Shown one piece after another: positions 26,821 to 36,654 of a stretch of DNA of 64,000 nt. Under the pieces are notes generated by a model. It was given only the letters and a program-made list of their open reading frames with translations, did no database searches and was not told the origin of the DNA. Source of the DNA: Roseibium sediminis (GTDB taxonomy: Bacteria > Pseudomonadota > Alphaproteobacteria > Rhizobiales > Stappiaceae); assembly GCF_008711325.1 (NCBI RefSeq), contig NZ_VXDB01000005.1, positions 62,001-126,000 of the forward strand, written 5' to 3'. A program made the position numbers and the translations under genes. Numbering within the stretch: position 1 is the first letter of the stretch; each line of letters starts with the position of its first letter.

Positions 26821-27204
26821 ATGAAAGACATGCGCACACCCCTTGCCAAGGTTCGTGGCCTTGGTTCCGCAAAGGACGGTACGGAGCATTTCTGGCGCCA
26901 GCGGGTCACCGCTGTGGCCAACGTTTTCCTGATTTCCTTCTTCGTCATTCTGGTGATTTCCCTGCAGGGCAGCAGCCATGAAGAGCTGGTGGCAGCCTTG
27001 CAGAACCCGCTGGTGGCGATTCTCCTGCTGCTGGTCATCCTCTCCGGCGTCTATCACATGAAGCTCGGCATGCAGGTGATCATCGAAGACTACATTCATT
27101 CCGAGGGAACGAAGGTTCTGGCGGTTCTCGCCAATATCTTCTTCTGCTCGATCATCGGTTTCGGCACGGTATTTGCCGTCCTCAAGATTGGCTTTGGAGG
27201 CTGA
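26821..27204 (+). CDS. sdhD: Succinate dehydrogenase hydrophobic membrane anchor
   Basis: Second membrane anchor of complex II (127 residues). It contains the family blocks [21 protein letters not shown], a helix from [16 protein letters not shown], and [20 protein letters not shown], where the His and Asp-Tyr contribute to haem and quinone binding. Three transmembrane helices are expected. The start at 26821 follows GGGAGACGACC directly after sdhC; sdhA starts 5 bases after its stop. Confidence 0.94.
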   Translation: MKDMRTPLAKVRGLGSAKDGTEHFWRQRVTAVANVFLISFFVILVISLQGSSHEELVAALQNPLVAILLLLVILSGVYHMKLGMQVIIEDYIHSEGTKVLAVLANIFFCSIIGFGTVFAVLKIGFGG

Positions 27205-27209
27205 CCCGA

Positions 27210-29036
27210 ATGGCCAAGACCTACGAATTTATCGACCACACTTATGACGTGGTCGTGGTCGGTGCCGGTGGTGCTGGTCTGCGCGCAACCCTCGGCATGG
27301 CCGAGCAGGGCCTGCGCACGGCGTGTATCACCAAGGTGTTCCCGACACGCTCCCACACTGTTGCGGCTCAGGGCGGTATTGCCGCTTCCCTGAAGAACAT
27401 GACGCCGGACAGCTGGGAATGGCACATGTACGACACGGTGAAGGGCTCCGACTGGCTTGGAGACACCGACGCCATGGAATACCTTGCCCGTGAAGCTCCG
27501 GCCGCCGTTTACGAGCTGGAGCATTATGGCGTTCCGTTCTCGCGCACCGAAGACGGCAAAATCTACCAGCGCCCGTTCGGCGGTCACATGCAGAACTACG
27601 GCGAAGGCCCTCCGGTGCAGCGCACCTGTGCGGCGGCCGACCGGACCGGTCACGCCATCCTGCACACGCTCTATGGCCAGTCGCTGCGCAACAACGCGGA
27701 ATTCTACATCGAGTATTTTGCGCTCGACCTGATCATGTCCGATGATGGCGTGTGCCAAGGCGTGATCGCGTGGAACCTTGACGACGGCACGATCCACCGT
27801 TTCGCCGCCAAGATGGTCGTTCTGGCGACCGGTGGTTATGGCCGCGCCTATTTCTCTGCAACGTCGGCCCACACCTGTACCGGTGATGGCGGCGGCATGG
27901 TCGCTCGTGCGGGCCTGCCGATGCAGGACATGGAATTCGTGCAGTTCCACCCGACCGGGATCTACGGCTCCGGCTGTCTGATCACGGAAGGCGCTCGCGG
28001 TGAAGGCGGTTACCTCGTCAACTCCGAAGGTGAGCGTTTCATGGAGCGCTACGCACCGTCTGCCAAGGATCTGGCATCCCGCGACGTTGTCTCACGCTGC
28101 ATGACCATGGAAATCCGCGAAGGCCGCGGTGTCGGCAAGAACAAGGACCACATCTTCCTGCACCTGGATCACCTTGATCCGGCCATGCTGGCAGAGCGTC
28201 TGCCGGGCATTTCCGAATCGGCCAAGATTTTTGCCGGCGTGGATGTGACCAAGGAACCGATCCCGGTTCTGCCGACCGTTCACTACAACATGGGCGGCGT
28301 GCCGACCAACTACTGGGGTGAAGTGCTGAACGCGGACGGCAAAAACCCGAACCGCATCCAGCCGGGCCTGATGGCTGTTGGTGAAGCTGGCTGTGCCTCG
28401 GTACACGGCGCAAACCGTCTTGGCTCCAACTCTCTCATCGACCTTGTGGTGTTTGGCCGTGCAGCGGCGATCCGCGCAGGTCAGGTGGTTGATCCCAAGG
28501 AAGCCACCCCGCGTCCGAGCGAAGCGTCCTGTGAGAAGATCATGGATCGCTTCGATCGTCTGCGGAACGCAAACGGCGGAACTCCGACGGCCGATCTTCG
28601 CGACAAGATGCAGCGCACCATGCAGGAAGACGCAGCCGTTTTCCGGACACAGGAAAGCCTGGAACAGGGCTGCAAGCGCATGAGCGCGATCTGGAGCGAG
28701 ATGAAGGACCTGAAGGTTTCCGACCGGTCCATGATCTGGAACTCCGATCTCGTCGAGACGCTGGAGCTGGAAAACCTGATGGCAAATGCCATCACCACCG
28801 TCTATGGCGCGGAAGCCCGCAAGGAAAGCCGCGGTGCCCATGCACGCGAGGACTACAAGGATGGTCCTCTGGGTGGCCGAAACGACGACGAGTGGCGCAA
28901 GCACACCCTCAGCTGGGTAGACGAGGCTGGCAACGTGAAGCTGGACTACCGTCCGGTCGTTCTCGACCCGCTGACCAAGTACGAGGATGGCGGCATCGAT
29001 CCGAAGAAGATCGCGCCTAAGGCGCGCGTCTACTAA
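27210..29036 (+). CDS. sdhA: Succinate dehydrogenase flavoprotein subunit
   Basis: Catalytic subunit of complex II; oxidises succinate to fumarate with covalently bound FAD. The 608 residues include the dinucleotide motif [20 protein letters not shown], the FAD-attachment segment [14 protein letters not shown] with the flavinylated His, the active-site [21 protein letters not shown], and the C-terminal [12 protein letters not shown] with the catalytic Arg. Tightly packed behind sdhD. Unusually, the gene behind it is not sdhB but an FkbM-type methyltransferase. Confidence 0.97.
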   Translation: MAKTYEFIDHTYDVVVVGAGGAGLRATLGMAEQGLRTACITKVFPTRSHTVAAQGGIAASLKNMTPDSWEWHMYDTVKGSDWLGDTDAMEYLAREAPAAVYELEHYGVPFSRTEDGKIYQRPFGGHMQNYGEGPPVQRTCAAADRTGHAILHTLYGQSLRNNAEFYIEYFALDLIMSDDGVCQGVIAWNLDDGTIHRFAAKMVVLATGGYGRAYFSATSAHTCTGDGGGMVARAGLPMQDMEFVQFHPTGIYGSGCLITEGARGEGGYLVNSEGERFMERYAPSAKDLASRDVVSRCMTMEIREGRGVGKNKDHIFLHLDHLDPAMLAERLPGISESAKIFAGVDVTKEPIPVLPTVHYNMGGVPTNYWGEVLNADGKNPNRIQPGLMAVGEAGCASVHGANRLGSNSLIDLVVFGRAAAIRAGQVVDPKEATPRPSEASCEKIMDRFDRLRNANGGTPTADLRDKMQRTMQEDAAVFRTQESLEQGCKRMSAIWSEMKDLKVSDRSMIWNSDLVETLELENLMANAITTVYGAEARKESRGAHAREDYKDGPLGGRNDDEWRKHTLSWVDEAGNVKLDYRPVVLDPLTKYEDGGIDPKKIAPKARVY

Positions 29037-29049
29037 GGAGCAGCCGGGA

Positions 29050-29895
29050 GTGAGCGTGAGCAGTACCCTTCTTGATACGACAAGTCCTTTCGGCACCTAC
29101 CGTGCCGAGGGGCTGGTTCGCGCGGCCTGGCGGCTGGCGGACCGGCATGACCTGTCCAAGGGACTGCGCAAGCGCATCCGGTCGCTGGTTGCCCGCCTCT
29201 TTCAAGGTCCCTACGACGCGGAAGCGGACGGTCTCAAATTCCGGCTCTATCCGGGCCAGAACTATGATGACCGGAAGATCCTCTCCAAGGGCCGCTTGCC
29301 GGAAAGGGCCGAGCACAAGCTGCTGAGGCCCTACCTGTCGGCTGGCAAGGTCTTTGTGGATGTTGGCGCCAATATCGGTTCCTACACCCTCTTTGCCGCG
29401 AATGCCGGTGCAAAGGTGGTGGCCGTGGAGGCCAATCCGGAGACCGCCAGCAAGCTGGCCTTCAACATCGCGGCGAACAGCCCGGTTGATGTCGAGCTGG
29501 TCAATGTGGCGGTCGGGGCCGAAGAAGGCACGCTGTCCCTTTGGCTGGAGCCGAGCAATTGCGGCTTCGCAACCCTTGTCGAGGACCTGACAACCGGTGA
29601 ATGGGCCGGCGACTGGTCTCCGCGGGATGTGGAGGTCAAACCGCTGCAGTCGGTTCTGGCGGATAAGGGACTGGACCGGGTCGATATCCTGAAGGTGGAT
29701 GTCGAGGGCTTTGAGGACCGTGTGCTGCTGCCCTTTCTGCGCAGTGCAGACAAGGCGCTCTGGCCGAGGGTTATCCTGATCGAGACGAATTGCCGGTCCC
29801 ATTGGGCCGAGGACTGCCTGCCCGTTCTGGCGGACCTTGGATATGGGCTGGCAGGTGAAACTGAAGACAATATGGTGTTCGAGCTGCAAGGCTGA
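29050..29895 (+). CDS. FkbM-family SAM-dependent methyltransferase
   Basis: A 281-residue class I methyltransferase of the FkbM family, which methylate sugar hydroxyls and similar small targets. The SAM-binding motif VFVDVGANIGSYTLFAA is at residues 101-117, followed by the acidic end of strand 2 (VVAVEANPE) and the FkbM-typical DILKVDVEGFEDRVL; a helical N-terminal part precedes it. The start is GTG at 29050, nine bases after AAGGAG (29035-29040), and only 13 bases after the sdhA stop. It lies inside the sdhCDAB transcription unit with 55 bases before sdhB. Nothing suggests a role in succinate oxidation, so the acceptor is unknown. Confidence 0.85.
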   Translation: MSVSSTLLDTTSPFGTYRAEGLVRAAWRLADRHDLSKGLRKRIRSLVARLFQGPYDAEADGLKFRLYPGQNYDDRKILSKGRLPERAEHKLLRPYLSAGKVFVDVGANIGSYTLFAANAGAKVVAVEANPETASKLAFNIAANSPVDVELVNVAVGAEEGTLSLWLEPSNCGFATLVEDLTTGEWAGDWSPRDVEVKPLQSVLADKGLDRVDILKVDVEGFEDRVLLPFLRSADKALWPRVILIETNCRSHWAEDCLPVLADLGYGLAGETEDNMVFELQG

Positions 29896-29950
29896 CACTT
29901 CATGCATTGGCCCGGACGCGAAGAAGGGCCCAAACGCGGAGCTTTGAAAA

Positions 29951-30733
29951 ATGGTTCAGCTGACGCTTCCCCGGAATTCCCAGGTGACGGAAGGTAAGGT
30001 CTGGCCGAAGCCGGAAGGGGCCACCAACTTCACCGAATACCGGATCTATCGCTGGAATCCGGACGATGGCCGAAACCCGCGCGTCGACACATATTTTGTC
30101 GACAAGGATGATTGCGGCCCGATGGTTCTCGATGGCCTCATCTACATCAAGAACAAGATCGATCCGACCCTGACATTCCGCCGGTCCTGCCGTGAAGGGA
30201 TTTGCGGTTCCTGCGCAATGAACATCGATGGCACAAACACCCTCGCCTGTACCAAGGGCACGGACGAGGTTGCCGGTGACATCGTCAAGATCTACCCGCT
30301 GCCGCACATGCCGGTGGTCAAGGATCTTGTTCCGGATCTTACCCGCTTCTATGCGCAGCACCGTTCCATCGAGCCGTGGCTGAAGACAACGACGCCGACC
30401 CCGGAAAAGGAATGGCGTCAGTCGCATGAAGACCGGGCAAAGCTCGACGGACTCTACGAGTGCATTCTCTGCGCCTGCTGCTCCACCTCCTGCCCGTCCT
30501 ATTGGTGGAATGGCGACCGCTATCTTGGCCCGGCCATCCTGCTGCAGGCTTATCGTTGGCTGATCGACAGCCGTGACGAGGCTACCGGCGAGCGTCTGGA
30601 CGATCTGGAAGATCCGTTCCGCCTCTACCGCTGCCACACGATCATGAACTGTTCCCAGGCCTGCCCGAAGGGCTTGAACCCGGCCAAGGCAATCGCCGAA
30701 ATCAAGAAGATGCTGGTCGAACGCCGCGTTTGA
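29951..30733 (+). CDS. sdhB: Succinate dehydrogenase iron-sulfur subunit
   Basis: Carries electrons from FAD to quinone in complex II. The 260 residues contain the ligands of all three clusters: the 2Fe-2S site [22 protein letters not shown], the 4Fe-4S site [11 protein letters not shown], and the 3Fe-4S site [17 protein letters not shown]. The start [11 protein letters not shown] matches alphaproteobacterial SdhB. It closes the operon and is followed by a strong terminator. Confidence 0.97.
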   Translation: MVQLTLPRNSQVTEGKVWPKPEGATNFTEYRIYRWNPDDGRNPRVDTYFVDKDDCGPMVLDGLIYIKNKIDPTLTFRRSCREGICGSCAMNIDGTNTLACTKGTDEVAGDIVKIYPLPHMPVVKDLVPDLTRFYAQHRSIEPWLKTTTPTPEKEWRQSHEDRAKLDGLYECILCACCSTSCPSYWWNGDRYLGPAILLQAYRWLIDSRDEATGERLDDLEDPFRLYRCHTIMNCSQACPKGLNPAKAIAEIKKMLVERRV

Positions 30734-30762
30734 ATTTTTTCGACCTTCGCACCAACTATCGA

Positions 30763-30788
30763 AACCGCCCTCCGGGGCGGTTTTTTGT
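30763..30788 (+). terminator. Intrinsic terminator of the sdh operon
   Basis: Stem AACCGCCC (30763-30770), loop TCCG, GGGCGGTT (30775-30782), continuing into TTTT and TG. Confidence 0.92.
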
Positions 30789-30818
30789 TATGGTGGTAAG
30801 TCACTGTTGGAGGGGTTG

Positions 30819-31130
30819 GTGCGAAAGTTAGTAATTTTTGTTTTTCCCGCGGCAGCAATTTATGTGTGCATCGCATTGGTATTCCAATTCAACGCACCAA
30901 TCGCGCGAGATTGGGATGAAGACTATATTTATACTCGCTGTGAATGGTTGAATATCGAGCCACTCTTCCATGATGTTCAGTTGGACATAACCATTTATAT
31001 GGCCAGAAGTCGTCACGACCCGAAGACGATACTGGATGTCGGTACGCGGGATATTTTTACAGCACTAACTTGCTTACCCATAGTCGGCTGTTTCATTCCG
31101 CCGTACGTGGCAAATGAATGTAAAAGATAA
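30819..31130 (+). CDS. Small hypothetical membrane protein, AT-rich
   Basis: An open frame of about 103 codons right after the sdh terminator. The product begins VRKLVIFVFPAAAIYVCIALVFQF, a clear signal-anchor helix, and has a second hydrophobic part near the C-terminus (FTALTCLPIVGCFIPPYVA) with three cysteines. No family recognised. The start is uncertain: GTG at 30819 or TTG at 30816, with GGAGGGG at 30809-30815 close by. The DNA is clearly richer in A/T and in codons like ATT, TTT and ATA than its neighbours, suggesting recent arrival or weak selection. It may not be a real gene. Confidence 0.4.
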   Translation: MRKLVIFVFPAAAIYVCIALVFQFNAPIARDWDEDYIYTRCEWLNIEPLFHDVQLDITIYMARSRHDPKTILDVGTRDIFTALTCLPIVGCFIPPYVANECKR

Positions 31131-31256
31131 ACATTCCAACAAACGATCGGCTCCAAACTTCCGCCCGGATAACACCTTCAAGAATTCAAAAAATCTGCAG
31201 AAAAACTGCTCATCCATGTCGTGAAATTCCCCTGGGTAAAAAGAGAGGGAATATCC

Positions 31257-32696
31257 ATGTCGGATACACATGATGAGAGCAGCGAGACTGTGGCTTCCAG
31301 CACGGTCAGTTCGGTGCAAAGGAAGGTGGGGGGATTCACCAGCCTGCCATCCGTGAAATTGTTTCTCATCGGCGTCATCGGGATGCTGTTGCTGATTCCG
31401 AGCACTTTCGTCTGGGTGCTTGTGGAGGAACGGGCGGACCGGGCGCGCGATGTTGCCGGTGACATAGCCCAATCCTGGGGCGGGACGCAGACCGTCAACG
31501 GCCCTTATTTGATTGTTCCGTTCATCGAGACGAAAATTATCGGAGAAGGGCGCAAGCAGGAAGAAAAGATCTGGCGTCGGACGGCGGTCCTCTTTCCCGA
31601 AACACTCGATTTCTCGGGCGATGTTGCTGTGGAGGAACGCAAGCGCTCCATCTACACGCTGCCGGTCTACAAGCTGGATGCAAAACTTGCAGGCAAGTTT
31701 GCACCGCCCCCGCCGGGAACCTTCGATGCCGTGAATGGCGGGACCATTCAGATCGAGGGTGACAAGGCGGCCTTGGTGGTCGGCATCGGGGACATTCGGG
31801 CGCTGAAGAACGAAGTCTTCCTGAAGTTTGCGGGCAAAACGGTGCCTTTCGAGCCGGGTCTGTATGGGATGACGTCCGAAGACAGGATGGCCTACAAGCA
31901 TCCGTCCCAGAACCTTGGTTCCTCCGGTATGGGGGTTCCGATCCCGCAGGAAAACTGGCAACGGGGCTTTGCCTTCACTCTTGATCTGAAGCTGAATGGC
32001 TCCAGCGCGCTGTATGTCGCTCCCGCCGGTCAGACCACGAAACTGACTCTTTCCTCCGACTGGCCGCATCCGGGGTTTACCGGAACATATCTCCCCGACA
32101 CCCGCGAAATTTCGGACAAGGGGTTTTCAGCTGATTGGTCCATTCCGTATCTGGCACGCGGCCTGCCGAAGGTTGTCGAGACGACCAGTCTGCCGCTGAC
32201 AGGCCGACTGATGGGCGTTGAGTTTGTCGAACCGGTCAATTTCTACCAGACAATTTCAAGATCGCTCAAATACGCGGTCGGCTTCATCGGCCTCACATTC
32301 ATGGCTGTATTCCTGTTGGAAATGCGCTCCGGCTGGAGCATGCACTGGATCCAGTATGGCCTGACCGGCATGGCGCTCATCGTGTTCTACGTCATGCTGC
32401 TCGCCTTCTCCGAGCATATTGGCTATGCGAAGGCTTATGTCGTGGCCGCCGCTGCAGCTACCGGACTGATCGCGGCTTATGTGGGGTCGGCGCTGAAAAG
32501 CAAGATGGCTGCCGGGATCATGGTGTTGGTCATCGGTGCGGTCTATGGGGTGCTCTATGCCATCATGCGCGAACAGGACTACGCACTCCTGATCGGGTCT
32601 GTCATCGCCTTCATCGCCCTCGGTGTAACCATGTTCGGTACCAACCGGGTCGACTGGGCCGGAGGGCGAAAGGCACCACAGGGCGCGCTGGCGTAG
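31257..32696 (+). CDS. creD: Inner membrane protein CreD-like
   Basis: A 479-residue CreD family inner-membrane protein. It has an N-terminal helix (KLFLIGVIGMLLLIPSTFVW), a large periplasmic beta-rich domain with the family words GGTQTVNGPYLIVPF and LPVYKLDAKLAGKF, and a C-terminal block of five hydrophobic helices beginning SLKYAVGFIGLTFMAVFLLEM. In enterobacteria CreD is the output of the CreBC two-component system and affects envelope integrity; no creB or creC is near. The ATG at 31257 is preferred over a GTG at 31221 because AGAGAGGGA precedes it. Confidence 0.88.
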   Translation: MSDTHDESSETVASSTVSSVQRKVGGFTSLPSVKLFLIGVIGMLLLIPSTFVWVLVEERADRARDVAGDIAQSWGGTQTVNGPYLIVPFIETKIIGEGRKQEEKIWRRTAVLFPETLDFSGDVAVEERKRSIYTLPVYKLDAKLAGKFAPPPPGTFDAVNGGTIQIEGDKAALVVGIGDIRALKNEVFLKFAGKTVPFEPGLYGMTSEDRMAYKHPSQNLGSSGMGVPIPQENWQRGFAFTLDLKLNGSSALYVAPAGQTTKLTLSSDWPHPGFTGTYLPDTREISDKGFSADWSIPYLARGLPKVVETTSLPLTGRLMGVEFVEPVNFYQTISRSLKYAVGFIGLTFMAVFLLEMRSGWSMHWIQYGLTGMALIVFYVMLLAFSEHIGYAKAYVVAAAAATGLIAAYVGSALKSKMAAGIMVLVIGAVYGVLYAIMREQDYALLIGSVIAFIALGVTMFGTNRVDWAGGRKAPQGALA

Positions 32697-32730
32697 TCTG
32701 GCCTCGCCGAAACCTCACATAGTTGTGCTT

Positions 32731-32765
32731 ACGGGCGGGGGTGAGTTGAGTTGCCTCCCGCCCGT
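32731..32765 (+). other. Perfect hairpin after creD
   Basis: ACGGGCGGG (32731-32739) pairs exactly with CCCGCCCGT (32757-32765) across a 17-base loop. There is no T run. It may serve as a transcript end or stabiliser after creD, or as a regulatory site upstream of msrA, which starts 47 bases later. Confidence 0.5.
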
Positions 32766-32811
32766 TCTGTACTAGGTTTGTGGAAAGAGATCAGATCTTG
32801 GAGAAAGACCG

Positions 32812-33456
32812 ATGAAGACGCTGGCAGTTCTCATGGCCGGATTGGCGTTGGGCACAACTGGACTTTCCGTAGCCGCAAAGGCAGAAACGGCGATCTTCGC
32901 CGGTGGTTGCTTCTGGTGCGTTGAGTCGGATCTTGAAAAGCTTCCCGGCGTTCGGGATGTCGTTTCAGGCTATGCGGGCGGCAAGTCCCAGAACCCCACC
33001 TACAAGACCTATATCGACGGTGGCCACCGCGAAGTGGTCAAGGTGGATTTCGACGAAAGCAAGATCAGCTACAAGGATCTGACAGCCGTCTTCCTGCGGA
33101 CCATTGATGTAACCGATGCGGGTGGTCAGTTCTGCGATCGGGGTCGCGGATATTCTTCTGCAATTCATTCGCTCAATGATGCTCAGGCCAAAGCGGCAAA
33201 AACAGCTGTGGCCGACGCTGAAAAGGCCCTTGGCCGCAAGATTGTTACACCGGTGGAGGGCGCCGGGAAGTTCTGGCCCGCCGAGGATTATCATCAGGGC
33301 TATTACAAGAGTGAGGAGCGTACGTTGACGCGCTTCGGCTATGTCACCCGGGCGAAGGCCTACAAGGGCTATCGCAAGGCTTGCGGGCGTGATCAGACAG
33401 TCAAACGTATCTGGGGCGGGGAAGCCTACAAGGGGCTCCCGAAAGCAGGCTCCTGA
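32812..33456 (+). CDS. msrA: Exported peptide-methionine (S)-S-oxide reductase MsrA
   Basis: Repairs oxidised methionine in proteins. The 214-residue protein has the catalytic motif AGGCFWCVESDLEKLPGV (active Cys at residue 33), PTYKTYIDGGHREVVKVDFD and the conserved FWPAEDYHQGYY. It begins with a cleavable signal peptide (MKTLAVLMAGLALGTTGLSVAAKA), so it should act in the periplasm rather than the cytoplasm. A C-terminal cysteine (RKACGRD) may be the resolving residue. No msrB is adjacent. A shared terminator lies between it and the convergent outer-membrane gene. Confidence 0.93.
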   Translation: MKTLAVLMAGLALGTTGLSVAAKAETAIFAGGCFWCVESDLEKLPGVRDVVSGYAGGKSQNPTYKTYIDGGHREVVKVDFDESKISYKDLTAVFLRTIDVTDAGGQFCDRGRGYSSAIHSLNDAQAKAAKTAVADAEKALGRKIVTPVEGAGKFWPAEDYHQGYYKSEERTLTRFGYVTRAKAYKGYRKACGRDQTVKRIWGGEAYKGLPKAGS

Positions 33457-33460
33457 AACA

Positions 33461-33490
33461 AAAAAAGGCCGCCCTTGAGGCGACCTTTTC
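33461..33490. terminator. Bidirectional terminator between msrA and the Omp25-like gene
   Basis: AAAAGGCCGCC (33463-33473) pairs with GGCGACCTTTT (33479-33489) with one mismatch and a short loop; A and T tracts on the two sides allow use in both directions. Confidence 0.8.
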
Positions 33491-33507
33491 CATAAATAGT
33501 CTACTGA

Positions 33508-34152
33508 TCAGAAGTGATAGGAAAGTCCAGCGCGGACAATATCCATCTGGCCGTCGACCTTATAGTCGATTGTGTTCGTATTGTATGTTTGCTCATCGAA
33601 CCAGTGATGCTGGTATTCGATGCGAGCAGTCAGGCTCTCGGTGACAAAGGCTTCGAGGCCACCGCCTACTACAAGACCGGTATGAGTATTGGTTGACTCT
33701 TTGTTCCCCTTGAGGCTGGCTTCGGCCAGACTGACACCTGTAGTCGCATAAGCAAGAAACTGATCGAAAATGAAGCCGGCTCGGGCCCTTCCTGCGAGCA
33801 TCCAGTTAATTTCTGCATCAAGGCCAACAGAAGTGCGGCCTTCGATAGCCGACAGGTTGCCTTCAGCCTCAATGCCGATCAGAAACTGCCCAAATGTGTG
33901 ATTGTAGCCGGCATGAAGGCCGCCGACTACGTCACTCAAATTGGTGCCCGGGTTTCCGAGGTTATCTTGTCCTCTGAACCATCCATAACCAAACTGCCCG
34001 CCAGTATAGAACCCTTGCCAGCGGTTAGTGGTTGGTTCAATTGAGCCGCGGAGGTCGATTTGAGGTTCATAGGAAACTGGCAGGTCAGCGGCAGCCGCAA
34101 AACCGGACGTAGCAGCAAGCAATGCGAATGCAACGGGGGAAATTTTGATCAT
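33508..34152 (-). CDS. Outer membrane beta-barrel protein, Omp25/Omp31-like
   Basis: A 214-residue outer-membrane protein with a signal peptide (cleavage around SGFAAAADLP). The mature part starts with RWQGFYTGGQFGYGWFRGQD, the typical first strand of the Omp25/Omp31 porin-like family of Rhizobiales, and ends in LSYHF with the terminal Phe needed by the BAM complex. Alternating hydrophobic strands such as GLVVGGGLEAFVTESLTARIEYQHHWF fit an eight-stranded barrel. Role structural, or as a small pore; unknown. Single gene with its own terminator. Confidence 0.9.
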   Translation of the reverse strand: MIKISPVAFALLAATSGFAAAADLPVSYEPQIDLRGSIEPTTNRWQGFYTGGQFGYGWFRGQDNLGNPGTNLSDVVGGLHAGYNHTFGQFLIGIEAEGNLSAIEGRTSVGLDAEINWMLAGRARAGFIFDQFLAYATTGVSLAEASLKGNKESTNTHTGLVVGGGLEAFVTESLTARIEYQHHWFDEQTYNTNTIDYKVDGQMDIVRAGLSYHF

Positions 34153-34279
34153 CGTGGCTCACAAAGTGTCTCGAGACGGAATTCGATGACCCATCAATGA
34201 GCGATTAAGGTAAATATAAAATTGCACCCGTCAAAATAGCATGACGAGTTGGTCCTTGAGGGCAGTATCGATTGCCATC

Positions 34280-36163
34280 CTAAATCCCTGCCTCGAACTC
34301 CGCGACCAGCGATAAAACTTCTTCGCCGTAGCGTTCCAGCTTGGATTGTCCCACACCCGAAACCGATAGCAGGTCATCGGCCGTTGACGGGCGGAAGCGG
34401 GCGATGCCGGCGAGGGTGGCGTCCGGGAAGACCACATAGGGCGGGACACCTGCATCCTTTGCCAGCTGCGTCCGCAGGCGGCGAAGGCGCTCGAACAGGT
34501 AGCGGTCTTCCTCGTCCAGTTCTTCGGCAATGGAGGATAGGCGGGCACCACTTGCCTTGCGCAGACCTTTGGTCGTGCGATCGCGGCGCAGTTCCACGGT
34601 TTCTTCCCCGCGCAGAACGGGGCGTGCAGCTTCGGTCAGGATCAATGCGCCAAAATTCTGGTGGTCGACATCAAGGCGCCCCGAGGCAACCAGCTGGCGC
34701 GTGACCGACTGCCACGCCTTGGCCGCAAGATCAGCGCCGATACCGAAAACCGACAGGCTCTCATGGCCAAACTTGGCTGTCTTTTCTGTCGACTTGCCCA
34801 GAAGAACGTCGATCACATGGCCTGCGCCAAAGCGTTGTCCGGTCCGGTAAATGGCGGACATCAGTTTTTGAGCAGCTTCCGTGCCATTCCATGTTTCGAC
34901 CGGTGACAGGCAGGTGTCACAGTTCCCGCAAGGCTTCGGGTAGGTTTCCCCGAAATGGGCCAGAAGCGCCTGACGGCGGCATCCGGCTGTCTCGCAGATA
35001 CCCAACAGAGCATTCAGTTTGGAATGCTCGGCGCGCTTGATTTCCTCTGGCGCATCCCCTTCAGCGATCATTCGCCGCCGCTGGACCACATCCGCCATGC
35101 CATAGGCCATGAAGGCCTCTGACGGCTCGCCATCACGCCCGGCGCGCCCCGTTTCCTGATAATAGGCTTCAACCGAGGACGGCAGGTCCAGATGGGCAAC
35201 AAAGCGGACATCCGGCTTGTCGATGCCCATGCCAAAGGCCACAGTTGCGACGAGGCAAAGCCCTTCTTCCAGAAGAAAAGCATCCTGATTGGCCGCGCGG
35301 GTCTCGGCAGGCAGACCTGCATGATAGGGAAGGGCCTTTATGCCCTTCGAGCACAGCCACTCGGCAATGTCTTCAACCTTGGCACGGGACAGGCAATAGA
35401 CAATCCCGCTCTCGCCCTTGTGCCGGGTCAGAAAGTCGAGAAGCTGCTGGCGCTGGTTGCTGCGCTCCACGATCTCGTAGCGGATATTCGGGCGGTCAAA
35501 GCTGGTGGCAAAGACTTCCGCCTGTTGCAGTCTAAGCCTGTCCTGCAAGTCGCGCTGGGTATGCGGGTCTGCGGTTGCTGTGAGGGCGACACGCGGCACA
35601 CCGGGATAACGGTCTGGCAAAAGCGACAGCGACAGGTACTCGGGCCTGAAATCATGTCCCCACTGGCTAACGCAATGAGCCTCGTCGATTGCAAACAGGG
35701 AAATGCGGATATTGTCGAGAACCCGCCGGAACCCTTCCGTTGCCAGTCGCTCGGGCGTGACATAGAGAAGATCAAGTTCGTTTGAGCGCAGCTTGCGGTG
35801 AATGTCGTCGCGCTCTTCGGGGGCAAGCGAGGAATTGAGTGCCGCAGCTCGCACTCCGGCAGCTTGCAGGGCACCGACCTGATCTTTCATCAAGGCGATC
35901 AGCGGAGAGATGACGATGCCAAGGCCATTTCGGCAAAGGGCAGGGATCTGGTAGCAAAGGGACTTGCCCGCACCGGTTGGAAACAGAACCACCGCGTCGC
36001 GCCCGCTCACCAGAGCATTGATCACGTCTTCCTGTTTGCCACGAAAACTTGAATACCCGAACACCGTCCGCAGAATGTCATGCGGGTCGCGCGGAGCATG
36101 TCCTCTGGAGGAGCCGAACAGCGGTTCCACTCTCTCGTCAAGAGCGGGTGGGGTGGAGGTCAT
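34280..36163 (-). CDS. recQ: ATP-dependent DNA helicase RecQ
   Basis: 3-prime to 5-prime DNA helicase for recombination and replication repair. The 627 residues contain helicase motifs in order: [12 protein letters not shown] (motif 0), Walker [17 protein letters not shown] in [21 protein letters not shown]-equivalent ALTATAD, and motif [15 protein letters not shown]. The RQC domain has the four-Cys zinc site (CETAGCRRQ...CGNCDTC), and a C-terminal HRDC domain follows (about residues 545-620, [12 protein letters not shown]). The start at 36163 (MTSTPPAL) is chosen because the 30-residue extension to 36253 is unlike the family. It follows the MAPEG gene on the same strand. Confidence 0.95.
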   Translation of the reverse strand: MTSTPPALDERVEPLFGSSRGHAPRDPHDILRTVFGYSSFRGKQEDVINALVSGRDAVVLFPTGAGKSLCYQIPALCRNGLGIVISPLIALMKDQVGALQAAGVRAAALNSSLAPEERDDIHRKLRSNELDLLYVTPERLATEGFRRVLDNIRISLFAIDEAHCVSQWGHDFRPEYLSLSLLPDRYPGVPRVALTATADPHTQRDLQDRLRLQQAEVFATSFDRPNIRYEIVERSNQRQQLLDFLTRHKGESGIVYCLSRAKVEDIAEWLCSKGIKALPYHAGLPAETRAANQDAFLLEEGLCLVATVAFGMGIDKPDVRFVAHLDLPSSVEAYYQETGRAGRDGEPSEAFMAYGMADVVQRRRMIAEGDAPEEIKRAEHSKLNALLGICETAGCRRQALLAHFGETYPKPCGNCDTCLSPVETWNGTEAAQKLMSAIYRTGQRFGAGHVIDVLLGKSTEKTAKFGHESLSVFGIGADLAAKAWQSVTRQLVASGRLDVDHQNFGALILTEAARPVLRGEETVELRRDRTTKGLRKASGARLSSIAEELDEEDRYLFERLRRLRTQLAKDAGVPPYVVFPDATLAGIARFRPSTADDLLSVSGVGQSKLERYGEEVLSLVAEFEAGI

Positions 36164-36236
36164 GAATAGAGGTGTCCCTTGGTCGGGTCCACATTCCCCT
36201 ATTCGCGAATCGGGCGCAATCGGAACCGGTCGGTTG

Positions 36237-36254
36237 ATTGGCCCGAAGGCCAAT
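36237..36254 (-). other. UUCG-tetraloop hairpin downstream of the MAPEG gene
   Basis: On the minus strand ATTGGCC-TTCG-GGCCAAT, a perfect 7-bp stem closed by the very stable TTCG loop, 23 bases after the MAPEG stop. There is no T run, so it is either an imperfect terminator or an RNA stabiliser between this gene and recQ. Confidence 0.6.
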
Positions 36255-36276
36255 TAACCTGCGGAAAACCGAAGCA

Positions 36277-36654
36277 TCAGCTCCAGAGCGGGCTGGTGAA
36301 GATGCCGATGACCGACAGATAGGCCATGGCCCAGGCAACAGACCGGGGTGTGGCGCGATCGGTCCAGTAGCAGAGCGTGTAGATCACGCGCAGACAAATG
36401 AACAGGACCGCAAGCTTGTCGATCCAGACCGGATCGCCTCCATGACCCAGTCCGACAATGACCGAGATTGCAAAAACGGGAAATGCCTCGAAGCCGTTCG
36501 ACTGGGCGTTTTGGGCGCGTTTGCGGAAGCCGTCCGCCCAAAAGGCAGGGTCTCGCGGATTGGAGTTGTCAAACTCCTTGTTCAGTTTGGCCGGAAAGGC
36601 GGCGAGCATGGGCAGGATGGCCGCGACGAGAATGCACCAAATTGCAATAGACAA
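36277..36654 (-). CDS. MAPEG-family membrane protein
   Basis: A 125-residue integral membrane protein of the MAPEG family (eicosanoid and glutathione metabolism type). Four hydrophobic helices are visible (residues about 3-20, 55-72, 78-97 and 105-122), with the family pattern NSNPRDPAF in the first loop and RAQNAQSNGFEAFPVFAISV leading into helix 2. In bacteria such proteins are annotated from similarity to glutathione transferases; no substrate can be proposed. Its start may use ATG at 36654. recQ follows after 113 bases on the same strand. Confidence 0.83.
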   Translation of the reverse strand: MSIAIWCILVAAILPMLAAFPAKLNKEFDNSNPRDPAFWADGFRKRAQNAQSNGFEAFPVFAISVIVGLGHGGDPVWIDKLAVLFICLRVIYTLCYWTDRATPRSVAWAMAYLSVIGIFTSPLWS

